DNA from: JBBKWQ01 sp037969115
Lineage (GTDB): Bacteria > Actinomycetota > Acidimicrobiia > Acidimicrobiales > Ilumatobacteraceae
NCBI GenBank assembly: GCA_037969115.1
Contig: JBBKWQ010000094.1
Span: 1-7,715, forward strand
DNA: 7,715 nucleotides
Direction of reading: 5' to 3'
In this document: piece by piece, positions 1-4,619 of the stretch
Numbering within the stretch: position 1 is the stretch's first letter
How the letters are laid out: each line of letters starts with the position of its first letter
Translations under genes and position numbers: made by a program
Notes under the pieces: model-generated
Databases searched by the model: none
Told to the model about the DNA's origin: nothing
The model's input: the letters and a program-made list of their open reading frames with translations, nothing else

Positions 1-2
1 AC

Positions 3-305
3 ATCGCACTCGGCGACGGCGGCATGGCCGACGACCAGGGTCCCGGCCACGCGGAGGGCGGCAACGGACAGGATCTCACCGAGGGCAACGTCCTGGGCAA
101 GATCCTGCGCATCGACCCCCGGGGTTCGAACAGCGCCAACGGCCAGTACGGCGTCCCCGGCAACAACCCATTCGTCGGGAGCGAGGGGACAGACGAGATC
201 TTCGCCAGGTCGAATCCGACGACTTGGCCGGCGATGTCGTGGCCGGGCACATCCACGCCGCACCGGCGGGGTTCAACGGTGGAGTCGTCGTCAATCTTGG
301 CGTGA
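3..305 (+). CDS. PQQ-dependent sugar dehydrogenase (GSDH family), fragment cut at both ends
   Basis: The frame is open from the window edge, so the start lies upstream. The peptide shows the glucose/sorbosone dehydrogenase signature: LGDGG near the edge, then GQDL, LGKILRIDP, YGVPGNNPF and finally EIFA at about 195-206. In this family those motifs line the PQQ and calcium site of a secreted beta-propeller that oxidises sugars, and EIFA is normally followed by YGxRNP and well over 100 more residues. Here homology stops at EIFA. The rest of the frame, to the TGA at 303-305, is meaningless because the DNA from about 197 onward codes for a CHRD domain in another frame. The real gene content therefore ends near 206. 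The family call is secure; the locus is broken by a deletion or an assembly join. Confidence 0.75.
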   Translation: MALGDGGMADDQGPGHAEGGNGQDLTEGNVLGKILRIDPRGSNSANGQYGVPGNNPFVGSEGTDEIFARSNPTTWPAMSWPGTSTPHRRGSTVESSSILA

Positions 306-451
306 ACAGCGACGACTACGAGGCGTGCATCGACGGTGTCGATCCGGCGCTGATTCGTGCGATCGGTCGGAACCCGTCCGGTTACTACGTCAACGTCCAC
401 ACCAACGTCGTCCCGACCGGTGAGATTCGAGGACAGCTCGAGCGGGACTGA
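197..451 (+). pseudogene. C-terminal half of a CHRD-domain protein, fused out of frame to the dehydrogenase fragment
   Basis: This frame reads DLRQVESDDLAGDVVAGHIH, then AAPAGFNGGVVVNLGV, and ends GYYVNVHTNVVPTGEIRGQLE before the TGA at 449-451. The AHIH-type motif, the paired VVVNL strand and the YVNVHT...GEIRGQL ending are hallmarks of the CHRD domain (named from chordin), a beta-sandwich found in secreted bacterial proteins. The usual first half, with an EVPP-type motif, is missing, and there is no credible start codon with a ribosome site. Upstream DNA is the dehydrogenase in a frame shifted by one. Some bacterial GSDH proteins carry a C-terminal CHRD domain, so the likely parent is one GSDH-CHRD gene that lost its middle. 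An assembly chimera is the main alternative. Confidence 0.7.
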
Positions 452-454
452 ACC

Positions 455-499
455 GCCACCGCCCAACCGCCACCAGGAGACGTGGCGGTTGGGGGTGGC
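455..499 (+). terminator. Strong hairpin, probable transcription terminator after the CHRD fragment
   Basis: The hairpin begins 3 bases after the TGA. The inner arms, CCCAACCGCCAC (462-473) and GTGGCGGTTGGG (482-493), pair perfectly over 12 bp around an 8-base loop. One bulged G (461) separates a further 6 bp (455-460 with 494-499). There is no U-tract, which is common for terminators of high-GC actinobacteria. The structure also swallows the GTG at 482, which argues against that codon as the start of the next gene. Confidence 0.65.
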
Positions 500-522
500 C
501 CGGCCTCGCCGGGCGTGCTGAC

Positions 523-538
523 TACGCTGATTCGCGTG
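523..538 (+). promoter_or_regulatory. Candidate -10 box for a leaderless transcript of the MarR gene
   Basis: TACGCT at 523-528 fits the actinobacterial TAnnnT -10 consensus. It ends 7 bases before the GTG at 536, the spacing expected when transcription starts on the start codon itself. No ribosome site is visible in front of 536 or 539, as expected for a leaderless message. I see no convincing -35 element. This is inference from pattern and spacing only. Confidence 0.4.
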
Positions 539-1051
539 GTGGGCATCGAATCCGACGGCGACTACGACCCGGCTGAGCTGGTCGGAACCGGTCGCTACCT
601 CACCAAGCAAGAGCTGTACACCTGGACCCGCTTTCTCGACGCCGGGCGCCACCAGATGACCCACAGCGACTACGAGGTCCTCGTCCGCCTCGACGGCGCC
701 GGTGGCTCCATGCGGATGACCTTGTTGGCGTCCCTGGTTGTCTCGTCGGCCCAGAAGCTGACGCATACCGCGAATCGGCTGGAAGAACGAGGTTGGATCG
801 AACGCGTCCGCGATGAGAGCGACGGTCGGGGGCTGACGGCCACGCTCACGCCCGCCGGTCGATCGGCGCTGACCGATGCGGCAGTTGGTAATGCGGCACT
901 GATCAAACGGTTCCTGCTCGACGACATGGCGCCGGAGGATCAGACTCGCATCGGCGAAACCATGGATCGGCTCGCGACCCACATGCGGATCCACCGTGAA
1001 GGTGGGCCGTGCTCGCAATGCGATCCGTGTTCGGCCGCCGACTCGGTCTAA
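536..1051 (+). CDS. MarR-family winged-helix transcriptional regulator with a CxxCxxC tail
   Basis: The product is about 171 residues, a normal MarR length. An N-terminal helix (YLTKQELYTWTRFL) leads into a winged helix-turn-helix at about 44-109: SDYEVLVRL, then the MRMTLLASLVVSSAQKLTHT recognition region, RLEERGWIER and a wing with DGRG at 96-99, followed by LTPAGRSAL and a C-terminal dimerisation helix. MarR proteins are dimeric DNA-binding repressors or activators, often released by small ligands or oxidation. The C-terminus is unusual: three cysteines spaced CxxCxxC (residues 159, 162, 165), which could bind a metal or sense redox state. The frame is open back to a GTG at 482, but that codon lies in the terminator stem. 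I prefer the GTG at 536 because of the TACGCT box; 515 and 539 are alternatives. Ligand and targets are unknown, and no operator palindrome is obvious. Confidence 0.85.
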   Translation: MVGIESDGDYDPAELVGTGRYLTKQELYTWTRFLDAGRHQMTHSDYEVLVRLDGAGGSMRMTLLASLVVSSAQKLTHTANRLEERGWIERVRDESDGRGLTATLTPAGRSALTDAAVGNAALIKRFLLDDMAPEDQTRIGETMDRLATHMRIHREGGPCSQCDPCSAADSV

Positions 1052-1484
1052 CCAGCTTTTCGCGTTGGCCTCAAACGACGTCTCGCCGAGCGCTGCGTCA
1101 GCGACATCGTTGTGAACGGACCACGTCGTGAGCTATCGATCGGCTCCGGAATCTGTCAACACTTTCTCTCGCAGCACTGAACTCCACGATCCGCCGTGGT
1201 GGCCGTCTTCGTTGTTTGACCACGGACTGCGTCAGTCGCCTCCAGCGGTGAGGAACGTACCAAGAGCCGGATTGCCGCTCGGCGCACGGGCTGGCGGCCG
1301 TTTGGGGCAGGCGACGCGGTCCACGCCGGCGAACGTTTGTCGACCTCTCGCCACGCACGGGAGTCGGCGCCGGGTCAACTCGTGGCCGCCCGTCGCTCCG
1401 GCTGCTTCTTGTTCAACACTTGACCCACCTTCGGTAGCAATTCAGCCACAATGAGTGTCAATAACAAATGAACGGCGGAAGAAC
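1052..1484. other. Intergenic region without a credible gene
   Basis: This stretch separates the MarR gene from the peptidase operon. It holds short open frames on both strands (for example 1128-1454 on + and 1098-1358 on -). Their products are rich in Arg, Pro and Ser, show no domain, and have no ribosome site, so I leave them out. Only small hairpins are visible: CGCTG/CAGCG at 1091-1103 and CCACG/CGTGG at 1184-1199. The last 70 bases become AT-richer and probably contain the operon promoter. I found no tRNA and no recognisable riboswitch core. Confidence 0.5.
1412..1452 (+). promoter_or_regulatory. Candidate promoter region of the peptidase operon
   Basis: An AT-richer island lies just ahead of the first peptidase. 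TTGACC at 1420-1425 is a good -35 match, but the nearest -10-like hexamer, CACAAT at 1447-1452, is 21 bases away, which is too far. The alternative pair TTCAAC (1412-1417) and TAGCAA (1435-1440) has an ideal 17-base spacer but weaker hexamers. A promoter here is likely from context; the exact boxes are uncertain. Confidence 0.3.
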
Positions 1485-3131
1485 ATGATGACGGGTGGTC
1501 AGACAGACGGAGAGCGGCACGCAGTGCCCGACAGAGCGCGTCGAGGTGTGGCGTCGCCGACCTCGGTCGGTCGTCGACGCTTCCAACGCTCAGCGGTCGC
1601 CGCAGCCCTCATGGTGGGCATCGCAACCGCAACGGTTGCGCCGGCCGCGTACGCGGGCAAGGGCGGCAAGCCCGGCAACACCTCGAGCGGCGGGAGCGGG
1701 GTGCAGTACTGCTCCGACATGAAGGGCAGCACGTCGCTGCACGACGTGAACGTCGCGATCGGTGCCGACACGTTCCACAAGCCGAAGGGCCGGACCGCTC
1801 CGATCATGGGGACGGGGATCGATGTCGCCGTGATCGACACTGGGGTCAACCCGGTCGGTGTCAACGCGGTCGTCGACGGACCCGACCTCTCGTTCGACGC
1901 CCTCAACGCCAGCCTGCGCAACCGTGACCTGCACGGGCACGGCACCAACATGGCCGGCATCATCGCCACCAACACCAGCACCGCATGGGGCGTCGCCCCC
2001 GGCAGCCGGATCGTGAACGTCAAAGTCGGTGCCGCCGACGGCGCCGTCGACGTCTCCCAGGTCATCGCCGGCATCGACTGGGCCGTGCAGAACCGCAACG
2101 CCGCTGGGATGAACATTCGGGTCATCAACCTCGCCTACGACACCGACGCCGCCGTCGACTACCGCACCGACCCGCTCACGAGGGCTGTCGAGAACGCCTG
2201 GCAGCACGGCGTCGTCGTCGTCGTCGCCGGCGGCAACGACGGCCGTAGCGTCGCGCGGCTCGGCAACCCCGCCCTCGACCCGTACGTGATCGCGGTTGGC
2301 GGCTCAGGACCCGACAGCCAATCAGCGATCGGATGGCGTGTGCCGAACTGGTCCTCCAAAGGCGACGATGTCCGCAACCCGGACCTGGTCGCCCCTGGCG
2401 AGTTCTTGCTCAGCCTCGGCGTCAACGGCTCCTACCTCGCCGACACCTACCCCGGCGCCACATGCACCGGCAGCGACGGGTTGCTGTACCTGCGGGGATC
2501 CGGCACCTCCCAGGCCGCCGCCGTGGTCTCGGGCGCGGTCGCGATGCTGCTCGAACAGCGTCCTGGACTCACGCCCAACCAGGTCAAAAAGCTCCTCACC
2601 AGCACCGCTACCAGCGTCCCCACCGACAAGGGTGTACCCCGGCCCGCCAGCCAGCAGGGCCACGGGATGGTCAACCTCGGTCTCGCCCTCAACACGGCGA
2701 CGCCATCACTCGCCGAGTCGGCGCAGACGTTCCCGGCCGCCACCGGCACCGGCACCCTCGAGAAGTCTCGCGGCACAGCTCATGTCGGCACCACCGGTGA
2801 CTTGCTGACCGGGGAGGTGACCGCATTCGGTGCGCCGTTTTATTCCGCAGCGCACTCCACCCGCGAATCGCTCGGCACGGCCTGGACCAACCAGGTCTGG
2901 ATCGGCGGCAAGTGGTCCGGAGGCACCTGGTCGGGTGCGACCTGGTCCGGAGCCTCATGGTCCGGCGCCTCATGGTCCGGAGCCTCATGGTCCGGAGCCT
3001 CATGGTCCGGCGCCTCATGGTCCGGCGCCTCATGGTCCGGAGCCTCATGGTCCGGAGCAACGTGGTCCGGAGCAACGTGGAGCGGAGCAACATGGAGTGG
3101 AGCAACTTGGAGCGGAGCGTCCTGGTCATGA
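1485..3131 (+). CDS. Secreted S8 (subtilisin-like) serine peptidase with a C-terminal WSGxx repeat tail
   Basis: Numbering is from the ATG at 1485 (548 residues). GGAAG at 1477-1481 suits this ATG or the adjacent one at 1488; a GTG at 1455 is a possible but weaker start. A long basic N-region with RRRFQ (residues 30-34, faintly Tat-like), a hydrophobic core and APAAYA before Gly58 form a signal peptide. No I9-type propeptide is evident. The S8 triad is complete: Asp118 (VAVIDTG), His152 (HGHGTNMAG) and Ser342 (GSGTSQAAA), with oxyanion Asn251 (GGND). The only two cysteines, 76 and 327, may form a disulfide. After the catalytic domain comes a linker (GTGTLEKSRGTAHV...LTGE...GTAW) and then 15 Trp-Ser-Gly repeats (477-548) up to the stop. 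The role should be extracellular proteolysis; the substrate is unknown. The stop overlaps the ATG of the next gene, so the two are probably translationally coupled. Confidence 0.92.
   Translation: MMTGGQTDGERHAVPDRARRGVASPTSVGRRRFQRSAVAAALMVGIATATVAPAAYAGKGGKPGNTSSGGSGVQYCSDMKGSTSLHDVNVAIGADTFHKPKGRTAPIMGTGIDVAVIDTGVNPVGVNAVVDGPDLSFDALNASLRNRDLHGHGTNMAGIIATNTSTAWGVAPGSRIVNVKVGAADGAVDVSQVIAGIDWAVQNRNAAGMNIRVINLAYDTDAAVDYRTDPLTRAVENAWQHGVVVVVAGGNDGRSVARLGNPALDPYVIAVGGSGPDSQSAIGWRVPNWSSKGDDVRNPDLVAPGEFLLSLGVNGSYLADTYPGATCTGSDGLLYLRGSGTSQAAAVVSGAVAMLLEQRPGLTPNQVKKLLTSTATSVPTDKGVPRPASQQGHGMVNLGLALNTATPSLAESAQTFPAATGTGTLEKSRGTAHVGTTGDLLTGEVTAFGAPFYSAAHSTRESLGTAWTNQVWIGGKWSGGTWSGATWSGASWSGASWSGASWSGASWSGASWSGASWSGASWSGATWSGATWSGATWSGATWSGASWS
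2742..2912 (+). other. Linker module between catalytic domain and repeats, first peptidase
   Basis: This segment encodes GTGTLEKSRGTAHV, then LLTGEVTAFGA and finally SLGTAW before the array. The paralogue at about 4307-4462 keeps the same landmarks (G-LGSLEAARGTDHV, VLTGEYTVNGA, EAGTAW), although it is not part of the peptidase fold. Conservation between the copies suggests a small domain or a processing or anchoring signal rather than a loose spacer. I do not recognise it as a named domain. Confidence 0.5.
2913..3128 (+). repeat. 15-bp tandem array coding for WSG(A)(S/T) pentapeptides, first peptidase
   Basis: There are fifteen Trp codons at exact 15-bp steps, reading KWSGG-TWSGA-TWSGA, then seven ASWSG units, four ATWSG units and a last ASWS before the stop. 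Central units are almost identical in DNA (TGGTCCGG A/C GCCTCA), while the final units switch to AGC/AGT Ser codons and ACG/ACA/ACT Thr codons. That pattern, a uniform centre with diverged edges, points to slippage or unequal crossover that is still kept in frame. The Trp-Ser-stop ending (TGG TCA TGA) is shared with the second array. Confidence 0.95.
3114..3131 (+). promoter_or_regulatory. Ribosome site and ATGA stop/start overlap between the two peptidase genes
   Basis: The first gene's TGA (3129-3131) overlaps an ATG at 3128-3130. GGAG at 3114-3117, inside the last repeat, sits 10 bases upstream of that ATG. The peptide starting there, MNNTITYITKRR, is a natural positively charged signal-peptide N-region. 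This arrangement indicates termination-reinitiation coupling and fixes the true start of the second gene upstream of the GTG at 3168. Confidence 0.6.
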
Positions 3132-3167
3132 ACAACACCATCACGTACATCACGAAGCGGCGCCCGC

Positions 3168-4187
3168 GTGGCGGTTGCACTTGCGTTGACTTTCGGAGTC
3201 GTTGCCGGGGTGTCCTCGGCAGTCTCGGCCGGTAAGGCGAGTCGTGACACGTCGACCAAGGAGCAAATCGTTCGGTTGTCGAAAAGTGATTCGTCGACCA
3301 CAGGAACCAGCCTGATCCAGGTCACCGACTGGATCGGAGCGAAGGACATGTGGGCGGCCGGGTACACCGGCGAGGGCATCGACGTCGCCGTGATCGACAC
3401 CGGCGTCGCGCCAGTCGCCGAGCTGTCGACGAGCGACGTGTTCGTCGGGCCTGACTTGTCATTCGAGGGTGGTGTCGATTCGGTCGCCGGGCTCGATTCG
3501 TACGGTCATGGGACCCACATGATCGGCATCATCGCCGGTCGTACGCCGGGTGCCGACCCGCTCCACCCACGACGCGGCGACTTCGTCGGAGTCGCACCCG
3601 ACGCCGGGATCGTGAGCGTCAAGGTCGCCGACAACACTGGCGCCGTCGACGTGTCCCAGGTGATCGCAGGGATCGACTGGGTCGTCCAGAACCGCAAGGC
3701 CAACGGGTTGAACATTCGGGTCCTGAATCTGTCGTACAACACCGCAGGCACGCAGAACTACATCGACGACCCGCTCTCCAAGGCCATCGAGAACGCGTGG
3801 AAACATGGGATCGTCGTCGTCGTCTCCGGCGGCAACGAAGGGCGGGCCGCATACGGCCTCGCCAATCCGGCCACCAACCCGACGGTGATGGCGGTCTCCG
3901 CCGCCGAGCTGTTCAACAAGGGTTACGGCTGGGGGGTTCCCGTCTGGGCGCCATCGGGAGACACGGTTCGCAACCCTGACTTGATCGCCCCAGGCGTCTC
4001 GATCGCCAGCCTGCGCGTTCCTGGCTCCCGGATCGACACCGATCATCCCGGCGGACGCGTTGCCGGCGACGACCGACTGTTCCTCGGGTCGGGTACATCA
4101 CAGGCGGCCGCTGTCACGTCTGGGGCGGTCGCGCTGCTGCTCGAGCAACGGCCCGAGCTCACCCCGACCAGGTCAAGAACCTGCTGA
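3168..4187 (+). CDS. Open catalytic part of the second S8 peptidase as sequenced
   Basis: This is the longest uninterrupted piece of the second peptidase, 339 residues from a GTG. It holds the full S8 triad: Asp77 (VAVIDTG), His114 (YGHGTHMIG) and Ser311 (GSGTSQAAA), with oxyanion Asn223 (GGNE). It closely parallels the upstream paralogue, for example in VDVSQVIAGIDW and LNIRVLNL. It has no cysteine, whereas the paralogue has two. The GTG start is doubtful, because MAVALALTFGVVAG lacks any positive charge for a signal peptide and has no good ribosome site. The last residues (TRSRTC) are out-of-frame sequence after a missing base. If translated alone it would lack the linker and repeat tail. 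Confidence 0.7.
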   Translation: MAVALALTFGVVAGVSSAVSAGKASRDTSTKEQIVRLSKSDSSTTGTSLIQVTDWIGAKDMWAAGYTGEGIDVAVIDTGVAPVAELSTSDVFVGPDLSFEGGVDSVAGLDSYGHGTHMIGIIAGRTPGADPLHPRRGDFVGVAPDAGIVSVKVADNTGAVDVSQVIAGIDWVVQNRKANGLNIRVLNLSYNTAGTQNYIDDPLSKAIENAWKHGIVVVVSGGNEGRAAYGLANPATNPTVMAVSAAELFNKGYGWGVPVWAPSGDTVRNPDLIAPGVSIASLRVPGSRIDTDHPGGRVAGDDRLFLGSGTSQAAAVTSGAVALLLEQRPELTPTRSRTC

Positions 4188-4462
4188 CAGCCAACGCGAC
4201 CGACGTCTTCGAGAATGTCATCTTCAAAGGACACGGACTCGTCAATTTGACAGCAGCCATGGCGGCCCCGACGCCGAAGTCGATCCAGACGTTCGCATCG
4301 GCAACCGGGCTCGGATCCCTCGAAGCCGCCCGGGGCACCGACCACGTCGCCATCGGCGACAGGGTGCTCACGGGCGAGTACACGGTGAATGGTGCCAAGT
4401 GGATCCCTGAGCAATGGGTGGCCGCCAGCGAAGCCGGCACCGCCTGGACCGGCGACGACGAC

Positions 4463-4603
4463 TGGTCGGGCTCCACCTGGTCCGGGAGTACCTGGTCAGG
4501 TTCGACGTGGTCGGGTTCGACGTGGTCGGGTTCGACGTGGTCGGGTTCGACCTGGTCGGGTTCCACCTGGTCTGGCAGCACCTGGTCGGGTTCGACCTGG
4601 TCA
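4463..4603 (+). repeat. 15-bp tandem array coding for WSGST pentapeptides, second peptidase
   Basis: There are ten Trp codons at exact 15-bp spacing, beginning after an acidic DDD and ending Trp-Ser-stop. Four central units share the TCGGGTTCGACGTGG DNA word, while flanking units vary (TCCACC, AGTACC, AGCACC). The unit is fixed as WSGST, whereas the first array is mostly WSGAS. Each array was therefore probably homogenised on its own after the gene duplication. Confidence 0.95.
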
Positions 4604-4607
4604 TGAT

Positions 4608-4619
4608 GAAGGCCGTGTG
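4608..4619 (+). promoter_or_regulatory. Ribosome site deciding the GTG start of the GGDEF-EAL gene
   Basis: GAAGG at 4608-4612 precedes the GTG at 4617 by 4 bases, a slightly short but usable spacing. The ATG at 4603, which overlaps the previous stop, reads only five codons before TGA. The GTG at 4626 would be 13 bases away. I therefore place the start at 4617. Confidence 0.5.

Larger units (their letters stand above)
3128..4606 (+). pseudogene. Second S8 peptidase paralogue with WSGST tail, interrupted by two compensating frameshifts
   Basis: Read as one gene, the locus starts at the ATG overlapping the previous stop (MNNTITYITKRR). It needs removal of one C from CCC at 3163-3165 to join VAVALALTFGVVAGVSSAVSA, completing a classic signal peptide. 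It then needs one G restored near 4166-4167 to turn LTP-TRSRTC-stop into LTPDQVKNLL, matching LTPNQVKKLL in the first peptidase. The two shifts cancel, and the span is exactly 493 codons (492 residues plus stop). Downstream of the second shift come the rest of the catalytic domain (KGHGLVNL), the linker (LGSLEAARGTDHV, LTGE, GTAW) and ten WSGST units. Because every key motif survives, this is either a very young pseudogene or an intact gene with two sequencing errors at C/G runs. As written, no full-length product can be made. Confidence 0.75.

Noticed and set aside
1230..1400. Possible c-di-GMP or c-di-AMP riboswitch upstream of the operon
   Set aside because: A few GC-rich words (such as GCGCACGGGC) faintly resemble aptamer pieces, but the conserved A-rich cores are absent. 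A covariance-model search would settle it.
1128..1454. 108-codon plus-strand open frame between the MarR and peptidase genes
   Set aside because: The composition is Ser/Pro/Arg-rich without domain, there is no ribosome site, and the codon choice is unlike its neighbours.
1622..1640. Perfect 8-bp inverted repeat CGCAACCG/CGGTTGCG with 3-base spacer
   Set aside because: It lies inside the signal-peptide coding part of the first peptidase, and codon-driven composition explains it. There is no second copy near a promoter to suggest an operator.
2913..3128. Tandem repeat as a possible CRISPR array
   Set aside because: The period is 15 bp without spacers, in frame with a protein, and ends exactly at its stop codon.
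4389..4616. Upstream extension of the GGDEF-EAL frame through the WSG array
   Set aside because: The extension reads the repeat DNA in the wrong frame as Pro/Gly/Arg-rich peptide. The ribosome site and membrane start support the GTG at 4617.
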